A DNA stretch of 64,000 nucleotides from RBG-16-66-20 sp964564865 (lineage in GTDB: Bacteria; Pseudomonadota; Gammaproteobacteria; Burkholderiales; SG8-39): the NCBI GenBank assembly GCA_964564865.1, contig CAZMDA010000003.1, positions 32,280 through 96,279 of the forward strand, given 5' to 3'. Numbering within the stretch: position 1 is the first letter of the stretch; each line of letters starts with the position of its first letter. Shown piece by piece: positions 1 through 7,822 of the stretch. Below the pieces are notes generated by a model. The model was not told where the DNA came from and did no database searches. It saw only the letters and a list, made by a program, of their open reading frames with translations. The position numbers and the translations under genes are program-made.

Positions 1-467
1 ACGTTGATGCGCTGATGCGCGTGCCGCTGGTGTGGCGGCCGGCGCCCTCGGCGGGAGTGGCGCCGGCAGTGGTGGACGCCCCGGTCGGGCACGTGGACCT
101 CGCGCGCACCTTCTGCGCCATCGCCGGCATCGCGCCGGATGAACGCATGCAGGGCGCGCCGTTGCCGGCGTCCGGCAGCGGCGGGCGCGAGCGCGTGCTC
201 ACGGAGTGGGACGGCGGCTTCGGCGGGCGCGAGATCCGGTTGCGCTCCATCTACCGCGACGGCTTCCTGTGCACGGTGTGCGAGCCGAGCAACACGCACG
301 ACGGAACCGAGGGCGAGCTCTACGACCTCGCCAACGATCCGCGGCAATGGGAGAACCTGTGGAGCGATCCGGCGCGCGCCGGACTCAGGCGCGACCTGGT
401 GGCGGACCTCTACGACAACCTGCCCGAGGCGCGCTCGCCGGCGCTGGCGCAGGTGGCGCCGGTCTAG
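1..467 (+). CDS. Sulfatase, C-terminal part (truncated by window edge)
   Basis: The frame is open from the first bases, so the gene starts upstream and only about 155 residues are seen. The part begins with the strand LMRVPLVWRP that follows the last metal-site region in sulfatases, then the GHVDLARTFCAIAGI helix and the typical ending GELYDLANDPRQWENLWSDP. This is the usual C-terminal subdomain of arylsulfatase/choline-sulfatase type enzymes, which hydrolyse sulfate esters. The formylglycine CxPxR site lies outside the window, so substrate and catalytic competence cannot be judged. A phosphonate or phosphate hydrolase of the same superfamily is the main alternative. Confidence 0.8.
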   Translation, partial: VDALMRVPLVWRPAPSAGVAPAVVDAPVGHVDLARTFCAIAGIAPDERMQGAPLPASGSGGRERVLTEWDGGFGGREIRLRSIYRDGFLCTVCEPSNTHDGTEGELYDLANDPRQWENLWSDPARAGLRRDLVADLYDNLPEARSPALAQVAPV

Positions 468-474
468 AGGGCCG

Positions 475-711
475 TCAGGACTTGCCGCCGCGCACCAGCG
501 CGGCGATGGCCACCGCGGCGGCGGCGAGGATCAGGATGACGAGGCCGATCTTCGTCGCCCACTCCTTCAGAACCTCGGCCGGGATCACCTCCAGCACCGC
601 CAGCACCCCGATCAGGGCCAGCACCACCACGGCGAGCGCGGCCGAGGCGCGCAGCAGCCCGGACAGGCCGCCGCCGGATTCGGGTTGGTTGATCTTCGAG
701 TTGGCGTCCAT
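475..711 (-). CDS. Small two-helix membrane protein
   Basis: The 78-residue protein has a short polar N-terminus (MDANSKINQPESGGG), a hydrophobic segment at about residues 18-45 and a second one at about 53-73, and a basic end RGGKS. It looks like a small inner-membrane hairpin. I do not recognise the family. A Shine-Dalgarno AAGGAG precedes the start, and a TAATAT box lies inside the end of the upstream epimerase gene, so it may have its own promoter. The next gene downstream on this strand is outside the window or absent, and it converges with the sulfatase. Confidence 0.65.
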   Translation of the reverse strand: MDANSKINQPESGGGLSGLLRASAALAVVVLALIGVLAVLEVIPAEVLKEWATKIGLVILILAAAAVAIAALVRGGKS

Positions 712-729
712 GCGCGATCTCCTTGGCGC

Positions 730-1710
730 CTATATTAGCCGCTCGGCCTTCAGCCAGGCGTAGCTGTCCTCCACCAGCCGGCGCAGCGGCACCGGCCGGA
801 AGCCCAGTTCACGCTCGGCCTTGCTGCAATCGCAATGCAGGTGGCGCGTGGCCATGCGCGCGCTCTCCGGGGTGAAGCGCGGTTCCCTGCCGGTGACGAG
901 CGACACCCACTCCCCGGCCTGCCCCACCGCGCGCAGCAGCCACGCCGGCGTGACGCGCGTCGGCGGCGCCACCCCGGCCACCTCGCCGATGACGCGCACC
1001 AGTTCCGCGAGCGGCGCATCGGTGCCGCCCAGCAGGTAGTTCTCGCCCCTGCGTCCCCGCGCGACGGCGGCGATGTGCGCCCGCGCCACCTCGTCCACGT
1101 GGCAGAAGCTCATCCGGCCCGGCGGCACGCCGGGCAGCCGGCCCTCGCACACCAGCCGGATCATGCGCACCCAGTTCACCGCGTCGTAGGGACCCATGAT
1201 CGCGGCCGGGTTGAGGATCACCGCGTCCAGCCCGCGCGCGATGCCCTTTCTCACCTCCTCCTCGGCAAGGAACTTGCTGCGCTGGTAGTTCACCGGCGAG
1301 ACGCGGCCCAGCTGCTCGGCGCGCTCGTCGATCACGCCCGTCTGCAGGCCGTAGACCGAGATGCTGGAGGTGTGCACGAAGCGCTTCGCGCCGCGAGCGA
1401 GCGCCGCCTCCACCATGTGGCGCGTGCCCTCGACGTTGATCCGGGTCTGGCGCGCGTCGTGGCGCGACCACAGGCTGGTGTCGCCGGCGAGGTGGAACAC
1501 CGCGTCGACACCCTCGGGCAAAGCCGCCAGAAGCGAGGCCGGGTCGGTGACGTCGCCCGCGCGCCAGTCGACCGGGACGCCCTTCAGGTAGCCGCGGTTC
1601 GATCCGGGGCGGTGGATCGCGGTGAGCTGCCAGCCCTGTGCGGCCAGCTGCCTCGCCAGCACGGTGCCGACGAAGCCGGTGGCGCCGGTCAGGAAAGCGC
1701 GTTGGCCCAC
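730..1710 (-). CDS. NAD-dependent epimerase/dehydratase (dihydroflavonol-reductase-like)
   Basis: An extended short-chain dehydrogenase of 326 residues. The Rossmann motif TGATGFVG is at about residues 8-15, the second strand carries D in WRAGDVTD, and the catalytic pair is seen as SVYG with YQRSK (Y and K four apart). The N-terminus is set by a GTG at 1710, because the open frame continues upstream but without homology. The start lies inside the preceding alpha/beta hydrolase gene (22-base overlap), so the two are probably translated together. The likely substrate is a sugar nucleotide, hydroxysteroid or other alcohol/ketone; the sequence does not decide. Confidence 0.85.
   Translation of the reverse strand: MGQRAFLTGATGFVGTVLARQLAAQGWQLTAIHRPGSNRGYLKGVPVDWRAGDVTDPASLLAALPEGVDAVFHLAGDTSLWSRHDARQTRINVEGTRHMVEAALARGAKRFVHTSSISVYGLQTGVIDERAEQLGRVSPVNYQRSKFLAEEEVRKGIARGLDAVILNPAAIMGPYDAVNWVRMIRLVCEGRLPGVPPGRMSFCHVDEVARAHIAAVARGRRGENYLLGGTDAPLAELVRVIGEVAGVAPPTRVTPAWLLRAVGQAGEWVSLVTGREPRFTPESARMATRHLHCDCSKAERELGFRPVPLRRLVEDSYAWLKAERLI
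732..737 (-). promoter_or_regulatory. Putative -10 box TAATAT of the small membrane protein gene
   Basis: TAATAT on the minus strand sits about 20 bases before the start at 711, with AAGGAG between them. It overlaps the last codons of the epimerase gene. There is no convincing -35. Confidence 0.3.
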
Positions 1711-2489
1711 GCGATCAGCGCATCGAGCGTCGCGTCCGGCGCCTCGGCCATGAGCGAGTGGCCCGAGGGCGGAATGAGCGCGGTGCGCGCCCCGGCGATC
1801 GCGGCGGCGAGCGCCTGCGCGGCCCGGGGCGGGGTCATGACGTCGCGCGCGCCGAGGACGAACTGCACCGGGCACTTCACCTTTGCCGCGCTCTCCAGCC
1901 CGCCCGCGTAGGCATTGCAGGCGGAGAGGTCGGTGTGCAGGACCCCGGGCGCGAGTCGCGACAGGCGCGCGAGCGTGTCGCCGTACATCCACATGCCGGG
2001 ACTCGGGTTGCCCGCGAGCGGTACCTGCGCCGCGTGGCCCCAGATCGTTTCCATGTCGTAGGCCGCCTGGTCGTTCGTCCTTGCCGCTTCGAGGAAAGCG
2101 TCCGACACCTTCATCGGGTAGGCGACGCCGATGAGGGCGATGCCGGTCACCCGGCCCGGGTGCCGCGCGGCGCACTCCAGGGCAATCAGCGCGCCCATGG
2201 AATGCCCGACCACCGCGGCCTTTGCCACGCCGGCCATGTCCATGAGCGCCATGACCCAGTCAGCCATCGCTTCGATGCTCGCGAGCGGCGGCCCGTCGGA
2301 GCGGCCGTGTCCCGGCAGGTCCACCGCGAGCACGTTGCGGCCGTGGTAGCCGAAGTACCGGCTCTGCAGGCCCCACCAGCTGTGATCCAGCCCCGCGCCA
2401 TGCACGAACACGATCGTCGGCTTCGCCGGGTCGATGGCGTGCGCCGCGGTGTAGGCGAAGGCCTTGCGTCCGGCGACGAGCGCTTCCAT
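1689..2489 (-). CDS. Alpha/beta-fold hydrolase
   Basis: A 266-residue serine hydrolase. The oxyanion strand is FVHGAG at about 28-33, the nucleophile elbow is VGHSMG with Ser97, the acid is probably the Asp in GARDVMTPP and the base the His in SGHSLM near the end. No signal peptide is seen, so it is cytoplasmic. It overlaps the sulfhydrylase gene by one base and the epimerase by 22, giving a tight three-gene unit. The family includes lactonases, C-C bond hydrolases and esterases; the substrate is unknown. Confidence 0.85.
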   Translation of the reverse strand: MEALVAGRKAFAYTAAHAIDPAKPTIVFVHGAGLDHSWWGLQSRYFGYHGRNVLAVDLPGHGRSDGPPLASIEAMADWVMALMDMAGVAKAAVVGHSMGALIALECAARHPGRVTGIALIGVAYPMKVSDAFLEAARTNDQAAYDMETIWGHAAQVPLAGNPSPGMWMYGDTLARLSRLAPGVLHTDLSACNAYAGGLESAAKVKCPVQFVLGARDVMTPPRAAQALAAAIAGARTALIPPSGHSLMAEAPDATLDALIAWANALS

Positions 2490-3796
2490 CAGCCTCGCGC
2501 CGCGGCCCGCATGGCCGTGTTCAGGCCGCGGTCCAGGTCGTCGATCAAGTCCTGCGCGTCCTCCAGGCCGATGGACAGGCGCACCGTGCCCGGCCCGATG
2601 CCGGCGCGCACCAGGTCCTCGTCGGACATGCGGTAGTGCGTCGTCGTCGCCGGGTGGATGACCAGGGACTTGGCGTCGCCGACGTTGGCGAGGTGCGAGA
2701 ATACGCGCAGCGACTCGATGAACCGGCGGCCGGCCTCCCGGCCGCCCTTGATGTCGAAGGAGAACACCGCGCCGCAGCCGCGCGGCAGCAGCTTTTTCGC
2801 CAGCGCATGGTCCGGATGATCGGGCCGCTCCGGGTAGAGCACATTGCCCACCGCGGCGTGGCCCGCCAGGAAGTCCACCACCCTGCGCGTGCTCTCGACG
2901 TGCCGCGGCATGCGCAGGTGCAGCGTCTCGATGCCCTGCAGGATCTGGAACGCGGTCATCGGCGCCATGCAGGCGCCGAAGTCGCGCAGGCCCTCGCGCC
3001 GCGCGCGCAGCAGGAACGCCCGCGTGCCCGATTCCTCCTCGAAGTCCATGTTGTGGAACCCGGCATAGGGCGCGGTGAGTTGCGGGAATTTCCCGCTTTT
3101 CTCCCAGTCGAAGCGGCCCGAGTCCACGATGACGCCGCCGATGGCGATGCCGTGGCCGCCGAGGAACTTGGTGGCCGAGTGGTACAGCAGGTCGGCGCCC
3201 AGCTCGAAGGGCTTCATCAGGTACGGCGTGGTGAAGGTCGCGTCCACCAGCAGCGGCAGCCCCGCCTCGTGCGCGATCGCGGACACCGCCGGGATGTCGA
3301 GCACGTCCAGCCCGGGGTTGCCCAGCGTCTCGCCGAACAGCAGCCGGGTTTCCGGGCGGATCGCCTTGCGCCAGGCGTCCAGGTCGCGCGGCACGACGAA
3401 CGTGGTCTCGATGCCGAAGCGCTTCAGCGTGTAGCCAAGCAGGTTGTGCGAGCCGCCGTAGAGCGACGCGGAGGCGACGATGTGCGAGCCCGCGTCCATG
3501 AGCGTGGCCACCGCCAGGTGCAGCGCCGCCTGCCCGCTCGCGATCGCGATGGCGCCGGTGCCGCCCTCCAGCGCGGCCATGCGCTCCTCCAGCACCGCCA
3601 CGGTCGGGTTGGAGATGCGCGAGTAGACGTGCCCCGCGCGCTCCATGTTGAACAGCGATGCCGCGTGCTCGCTGTCGCGGAAGACGTAGGAGGTGGTCTG
3701 GTAGATCGGGACCGCGCGCGAGCCGGTCGCCGGGTCGGGCGACTGCCCGGCGTGCAAGGCCAGCGTGTCGAATCCCGGGTACTTGGGGCCGGTCAA
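2489..3796 (-). CDS. metY: O-acetylhomoserine aminocarboxypropyltransferase/sulfhydrylase
   Basis: A 435-residue PLP enzyme of the Cys/Met metabolism family. The N-terminal motif is PGFDTLALHAG. YSRISNPT and the phosphate-binding SGQAALH segment follow, and the PLP lysine is at about 210 in HSATKFLGGHG. The length and the long insert after the lysine (residues about 225-260) fit O-acetylhomoserine sulfhydrylase rather than cystathionine gamma-synthase. It makes homocysteine (or methionine with methanethiol) from O-acetylhomoserine. The start is TTG, placed by homology; no good Shine-Dalgarno is visible. It lies 11 bases after the conserved hypothetical gene. Confidence 0.9.
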   Translation of the reverse strand: MTGPKYPGFDTLALHAGQSPDPATGSRAVPIYQTTSYVFRDSEHAASLFNMERAGHVYSRISNPTVAVLEERMAALEGGTGAIAIASGQAALHLAVATLMDAGSHIVASASLYGGSHNLLGYTLKRFGIETTFVVPRDLDAWRKAIRPETRLLFGETLGNPGLDVLDIPAVSAIAHEAGLPLLVDATFTTPYLMKPFELGADLLYHSATKFLGGHGIAIGGVIVDSGRFDWEKSGKFPQLTAPYAGFHNMDFEEESGTRAFLLRARREGLRDFGACMAPMTAFQILQGIETLHLRMPRHVESTRRVVDFLAGHAAVGNVLYPERPDHPDHALAKKLLPRGCGAVFSFDIKGGREAGRRFIESLRVFSHLANVGDAKSLVIHPATTTHYRMSDEDLVRAGIGPGTVRLSIGLEDAQDLIDDLDRGLNTAMRAAARG

Positions 3797-3807
3797 GGCT
3801 CAGGAAC

Positions 3808-4362
3808 TCAGTGCAGGTGCTTCCTGGAAGGCCGCGTCGCGGTCTCGAAGGCGCGTTCGGGCTTGGCCGGCTGCGCGCCGCGGTTCTTCCAGTCCTCGTC
3901 GAAGAACCGGTTCACCAGCGCGGTCACCTCGCCCACGCGCGCCTTGTCGAACTGGCGCGCGAGCAGCACGGACACATCCTCGACCATGCAGCGGCGCTGC
4001 GCCTCGTGGATCGCCTGCGCGGTGGGACCGACGAACAGCAGCCGCGAGTCCTGCTCGCCGTTCTGCAGGTACAGCGTCAGCTCGACCTCCACCGCCTCGT
4101 AGCACAGCGGCCCCAGGTTCTCCAGCGCGCTGTCCAGCGCGGCGTGGAAGCTGCGGCCGATCTCGCCGGTCCAGCACAGGACCAGCATCAGGTCCTTGTC
4201 GTCGAAGCGCAGGCCCGGCTCGTCCTGCTCCAGGCTCTTGACGTCGGCGAGGCCCTCGGCGTCCAGGTACTCCAGCAGCGGGGCGAGCGCCTCCTCGATC
4301 CGCTTCCGGGACACGCCTTCGAGGATCGGGATATCGGCATGCAGGTGCACTTCCATGCGCAT
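3808..4362 (-). CDS. Conserved hypothetical protein
   Basis: A soluble 184-residue alpha/beta protein with no signal peptide or membrane segment. It begins MRMEVHLHADIPILEGVS, contains an acidic stretch around LEQDEPGLRFDDKD, and ends with a basic tail. I do not recognise a catalytic motif. It is the first gene of the minus-strand unit leading to metY. A TAAAAT box (minus strand, 4394-4399) could be its -10. A role linked to sulfur amino acids would be a guess from position only. Confidence 0.7.
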   Translation of the reverse strand: MRMEVHLHADIPILEGVSRKRIEEALAPLLEYLDAEGLADVKSLEQDEPGLRFDDKDLMLVLCWTGEIGRSFHAALDSALENLGPLCYEAVEVELTLYLQNGEQDSRLLFVGPTAQAIHEAQRRCMVEDVSVLLARQFDKARVGEVTALVNRFFDEDWKNRGAQPAKPERAFETATRPSRKHLH

Positions 4363-4530
4363 GGCGGCTGGTCCGGGGGGAGATGGGCGTGCATTTTATC
4401 ACGGGGGTACCCCGCGGGACCGCCGCCCGCCGACCGCCGGCGCCCGTCAACGGACCTGCGGCACGGCGCGTTCATGGGGATGCAGCCAGAATGAACTTGC
4501 TGGCGCAGCGCACCTCAGATGGAGGTAGCC
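4363..4530. promoter_or_regulatory. Divergent intergenic region with a GGGGTACCCC palindrome
   Basis: The 168 bases between two divergent genes hold an AT-rich TTTTAT stretch (candidate -10 for the minus gene) and a perfect 10-base palindrome at 4404-4413. The rest is GC-rich without a clear -35. Confidence 0.3.
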
Positions 4531-4770
4531 ATGAACGTCATGTACAGCAGCGAGAACTACTACGTGGTCGAGTTCCCGGGCCTCGCGGGCATCGAACTGG
4601 TGGACAAGACCACCGGCCGCGGCGGGTTCCTGGAGGGCGCCGTCGAGGCCCGGTTCCGCGCCCGCATGGCGACCCTGGCGAGCGCCGACCCGGAGCCCAG
4701 CACCGAATCGGTGGACGCGTTCCTCGCCCACTACGACGCGCTGTTGATGAATCCGGTCTCGCTGCACTAG
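4531..4770 (+). CDS. DUF3567 family protein
   Basis: A 79-residue soluble protein starting MNVMYSSENYYVVEF, followed by GLAGIELVDKTTGRGGFLEGAVEARFRARM and ending DAFLAHYDALLMNPVSLH. This pattern matches the betaproteobacterial DUF3567 family, whose role is unknown. An upstream in-frame ATG at 4519 exists, but GGAGG at 4521-4525 is placed correctly for the ATG at 4531, so that start is preferred. The gene stands alone, divergent from the hypothetical at 3808-4362. Confidence 0.8.
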   Translation: MNVMYSSENYYVVEFPGLAGIELVDKTTGRGGFLEGAVEARFRARMATLASADPEPSTESVDAFLAHYDALLMNPVSLH

Positions 4771-4780
4771 CGAATTCCGC

Positions 4781-4786
4781 TAGCAT
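4781..4786 (+). promoter_or_regulatory. Putative -10 box TAGCAT directly before the phosphodiesterase start
   Basis: TAGCAT ends 8 bases before the ATG at 4795 and no Shine-Dalgarno is present. The spacing suggests transcription starting at or next to the start codon (leaderless mRNA). Confidence 0.35.
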
Positions 4787-4794
4787 CGGGGTCG

Positions 4795-5943
4795 ATGCGC
4801 GGCTCCTGGTTCGTCCCCGATTATTCCGGCAACGGCTTCGTCAACCTGATCGCTTCGCTGGTGGAAGCCTCGGGCGGCCGGCCGCGCCACGCGCCGCTCG
4901 GCTCCCTCGCCCAGTCCGAACTGCGCGCCGCCACCAACCTCGTGCTGCTGATCGTGGACGGCCTGGGCGACGAGTACGTGCGCGCCTACGGTCCCGGCGG
5001 CGCGCTGGACAGCCGCCGGCGCGAGCCCATCAGCGCGGTGTTTCCCTCCACCACCGCCACCGCGATCACCACGTCCTACACCGGCGCCGCGCCGATCGAG
5101 CACGGGCTGACCGGCTGGTTCACCTACTTCGGCGAGGCGGGCTGCGTCGGTGCGCCCCTGCCCTTCCGCCGCCGCGGCGAGGCGCGCCCGATTCCCGCGC
5201 ACAGCCGGCGCCTGTTCCGCGAGGCGCCGCTGTTCGACGCCCTCGCCTCGCGCCCGGTCGTGGTCACCGAGCGCACGATCATCGATTCCATCTACAACCT
5301 CCACCACTGCGGCCGCGCCGAGCGCCGCCCCTACGACCGGCTGGACGAGCTGGTGAAGGAGATCGCCGCGGCGGCGAAGTCCGGCCCCGAGCGCAAGTTC
5401 GTCTACTCCTATTGGCCGCTGTTCGACAAGCTGGCGCACGAGCACGGCGTGGCGAGCGACCCGGTGCGCCGCCACTATGCCGAAGTGGACCAGGCCTTCG
5501 CCTCGCTGCTGGAGCAGCTCGCCGGCACGGACACGCTGGTCGTGGTCACCGCGGACCACGGCTTCATGGACAGCCCCGCGGAGCGTTCCCTCACCCTGCC
5601 GGCGGAGCTGGCGGCGATGCTGCGCTTCCCGCTGTGCGGCGAGCGGCGCATCGTCTTCGCCCACGCGCATGCGCCGCGGGAGTTCATGGCGAAGGCGCGG
5701 GACTGGCTGGGCGACCGCGCCGAGGTGCGCGCCAGCCGCGACCTGCAGGACGAAGGCTGGTTCGGCGCCGGGGCGCCGCATCCGCGCTTCGCCGAGCGCA
5801 TCGGCGACGCCGCGATCCTGATGAAGGACGACTGGACGCTCAAGGACTGGGTGGCGGGCGAGCCCCGCCACCTGCACATCGGCAACCACGGCGGCGCGAC
5901 GCGGGCGGAGATGCTCATCCCGCTGGTCGTCGCCACCGCATAG
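4795..5943 (+). CDS. Alkaline phosphatase-superfamily phosphodiesterase (NPP type)
   Basis: A 382-residue protein of the type I phosphodiesterase/nucleotide pyrophosphatase family. The first metal-binding Asp is D55 in LLIVDGLGDEY, the nucleophile region is VFPSTTATA (T86 or neighbour), and later metal ligands are in FDKLAHEHG, VVTADHGFMD and the final HIGNHGG. No signal peptide is seen, which is unusual for secreted family members. The substrate may be a phosphodiester, nucleotide or phosphonate. It is followed after 8 bases by the enol-lactonase-like gene, so the two form a unit. Confidence 0.8.
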   Translation: MRGSWFVPDYSGNGFVNLIASLVEASGGRPRHAPLGSLAQSELRAATNLVLLIVDGLGDEYVRAYGPGGALDSRRREPISAVFPSTTATAITTSYTGAAPIEHGLTGWFTYFGEAGCVGAPLPFRRRGEARPIPAHSRRLFREAPLFDALASRPVVVTERTIIDSIYNLHHCGRAERRPYDRLDELVKEIAAAAKSGPERKFVYSYWPLFDKLAHEHGVASDPVRRHYAEVDQAFASLLEQLAGTDTLVVVTADHGFMDSPAERSLTLPAELAAMLRFPLCGERRIVFAHAHAPREFMAKARDWLGDRAEVRASRDLQDEGWFGAGAPHPRFAERIGDAAILMKDDWTLKDWVAGEPRHLHIGNHGGATRAEMLIPLVVATA

Positions 5944-5951
5944 GAGGACGG

Positions 5952-6740
5952 ATGAAGGCGAAGACCAACGGCATCGAGACCTACTACGAGCTCCACGGCA
6001 GGGAAGGCGCGCCCTGGCTGGTGCTCAGCCATTCGCTTGCCTGCAGCACGCGCATGTGGGACCCGCAGATCGAGGCCCTGAAGGGCGAGTACCGCATCCT
6101 CGCCTACGACACCCGCGGCCACGGCGCCTCCGAAGCGCCCAAGGGCGCCTACACGCTGGAGATGCTGGCCGATGACCTCAAGGCGCTGCTCGACCACCTC
6201 GGGATCGAGAAGGCGAACTACTGCGGCCTGTCCATGGGCGGCATGATCGGCCAGACCTTCGCCCTGAAGCATCCGGGCGTGTTCGCGAAGCTCGCGCTCG
6301 CCGACACCACCTGCCGCTATCCGGCGGAGGCGGCCAAGGTCTGGGAAGAGCGGATCCGGACCGCGGAGGCCCAGGGCATGGGACCGCTCGCGCAGCCCAC
6401 CCTGGAGCGCTGGTTCACCGCGCCGTTCCGCGAGAAGAATCCGGCCGTCGTGGACGGCATCCGCAAGCTGATCCTCGCCACGCCGGTGGCGGGCTACGTC
6501 GGCTGCAGCCACGCGCTGCCTAAGATCAACCTCACGGCGCGGCTGAAGGAGATCCGCTGCCCGATCCTGGTGATCGTCGGCGCGGACGATCCGGGCACGC
6601 CGGTATCCATGGCGCGGGAGATCCACGACAACGCGCCGGGCTCGAAGCTGGTGGTGCTGCCGCAGGCGGCGCACCTGGCGAACCTGGAGCAGCCCGAGGG
6701 CTTCACGCGGGCGCTGCGGGAGTTCCTCAGCGCGCGCTGA
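5952..6740 (+). CDS. 3-oxoadipate enol-lactonase-like alpha/beta hydrolase
   Basis: A 262-residue alpha/beta hydrolase. It opens MKAKTNGIETYYELHG, typical of PcaD, with the LSHSLA oxyanion region, YDTRGHGAS, the nucleophile Ser94 in CGLSMGG, the acid in GADDPGTP and the His in QAAHLANLEQP. AGGAGGACGG precedes the ATG. The closest characterised group is 3-oxoadipate enol-lactonase of the beta-ketoadipate pathway, but no other pca genes are nearby, so the substrate could be another lactone or ester. Its end overlaps the convergent DUF2817 gene by 14 bases. Confidence 0.8.
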   Translation: MKAKTNGIETYYELHGREGAPWLVLSHSLACSTRMWDPQIEALKGEYRILAYDTRGHGASEAPKGAYTLEMLADDLKALLDHLGIEKANYCGLSMGGMIGQTFALKHPGVFAKLALADTTCRYPAEAAKVWEERIRTAEAQGMGPLAQPTLERWFTAPFREKNPAVVDGIRKLILATPVAGYVGCSHALPKINLTARLKEIRCPILVIVGADDPGTPVSMAREIHDNAPGSKLVVLPQAAHLANLEQPEGFTRALREFLSAR

Positions 6741-7791
6741 TTCCCGCCACTCCCCGCGCGATGACCTCGCGCGACTGCTCCAGCACCGCCGCGCGCCACT
6801 TCGGGTCCGACGGATAGAACGCCTCGACGTACTCCGCCTGCACCTGCGCCAGGCGCTCCGGGTGCTTCGCGCCGTGGAAGCGCATCCAGCGCTGCGCCAT
6901 GCCGGCGCGCTGCATCTCCACCCGCGGCCGGGTGCCGAACTCCACCACCGTCGTCGTCACTTCCGCCCTCGGCAGCTCGGCGATGAAGGCGTCGGTCAGG
7001 ATGCCCTTGTAGTCGGCGAGCGCCTTGTGCGTGATGCCCTGCCCGTTCACCGCGCGCTCGCCCCACCAGGCGCGGCAGCGCTCCCACAAGGGAGAACCGG
7101 GAACCGCGAAGCCGACATAGACATGCTCCAGCCAGGGCCCGATGCCGGTGTGGAAGTCCACCAGCGCGGCGCGCTTCGCGTGCCCCACGTGCGCCCGTAC
7201 CGCGGCGAGGAACGCCCCGTGCGACCACTGCCGGCGCGCGCCGCCGTAGAAGATGCCGTCGGCATGGCTGTACTGGCCGCCGTTGTAGGCGGTGGAGAAG
7301 GCCTTCTCGCCGACGCGCTCGCGGTAGCCGTCCAGCCAGCGGAACGCGGCCGCGATGCTGGCGTCGTCCCAGGTTTCGGGCGTGATGTTCGGATGGATCT
7401 CCGCATAGCCGGGATTGGCCGGCGGCGCGGCGAAGTCCACGAAATTGCGGTTGAGGTCGACGTTGTCCTCGGTCACCCGGGTGCGGTGGCGGAAGCCCCA
7501 GGGGTTGTGCGCGTGGAAGAAGGCGATGGCGGTATCCGCCGGCAGCCTCGGCGGCGAAGCCAGCCACGCCGTCTGCGCCGCGGAGCCCGGGAAGCCCTCG
7601 ATGCCGTGGGTGCCGCTGCCGATGACGAGGACGTTGGCTGCGCCCTTGGGTCCCTGGACGGCGACGTCGAGGTGCAGCCCCTCGCCCAGCGGATGAGGGT
7701 AGCTCGTCACCTCGGCGCCGGCCGCGCGCGCCGCGCCGAGGAACTTCGCGCGCGCGTCCTCGTAGGTCTCGGAGAAATGTTCCAGGCTCAT
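6727..7791 (-). CDS. DUF2817 / M14-like metallocarboxypeptidase family protein
   Basis: A 354-residue protein with zinc-site features of the M14 carboxypeptidase fold: GTHGIEGFPGS (His and Glu ligands), the arginine/asparagine motif VDLNRNF, and the third ligand His in LVDFHTGIGPW. The catalytic Glu is likely in VVEFGTRP. This order is typical of DUF2817 proteins. No signal peptide is present. The cellular substrate is unknown; amide or peptide hydrolysis is inferred from the fold. Confidence 0.75.
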   Translation of the reverse strand: MSLEHFSETYEDARAKFLGAARAAGAEVTSYPHPLGEGLHLDVAVQGPKGAANVLVIGSGTHGIEGFPGSAAQTAWLASPPRLPADTAIAFFHAHNPWGFRHRTRVTEDNVDLNRNFVDFAAPPANPGYAEIHPNITPETWDDASIAAAFRWLDGYRERVGEKAFSTAYNGGQYSHADGIFYGGARRQWSHGAFLAAVRAHVGHAKRAALVDFHTGIGPWLEHVYVGFAVPGSPLWERCRAWWGERAVNGQGITHKALADYKGILTDAFIAELPRAEVTTTVVEFGTRPRVEMQRAGMAQRWMRFHGAKHPERLAQVQAEYVEAFYPSDPKWRAAVLEQSREVIARGVAGISAR

Positions 7792-7798
7792 GCGCCAA

Positions 7799-7804
7799 AG
7801 CCTA
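7799..7804 (-). promoter_or_regulatory. Putative -10 box TAGGCT of the DUF2817 gene
   Basis: TAGGCT on the minus strand ends 7 bases before the ATG at 7791; there is no Shine-Dalgarno. It forms a divergent pair with the box at 7811. Confidence 0.35.
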
Positions 7805-7810
7805 CCCCAT

Positions 7811-7816
7811 TAGAAT
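7811..7816 (+). promoter_or_regulatory. Putative -10 box TAGAAT of the MFS gene
   Basis: TAGAAT ends 6 bases before the GTG at 7823 and no Shine-Dalgarno is seen, consistent with a leaderless transcript. Confidence 0.35.
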
Positions 7817-7822
7817 CCGGGC

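Noticed and set aside
4404..4413. GGGGTACCCC palindrome as a strong operator
   Set aside because: It is only 10 bases with no flanking symmetry; kept as a weak part of the divergent intergenic region.
5952..6740. Assignment as pcaD in a beta-ketoadipate pathway
   Set aside because: No other pca or aromatic ring-cleavage gene is nearby, so only the family-level call is given.
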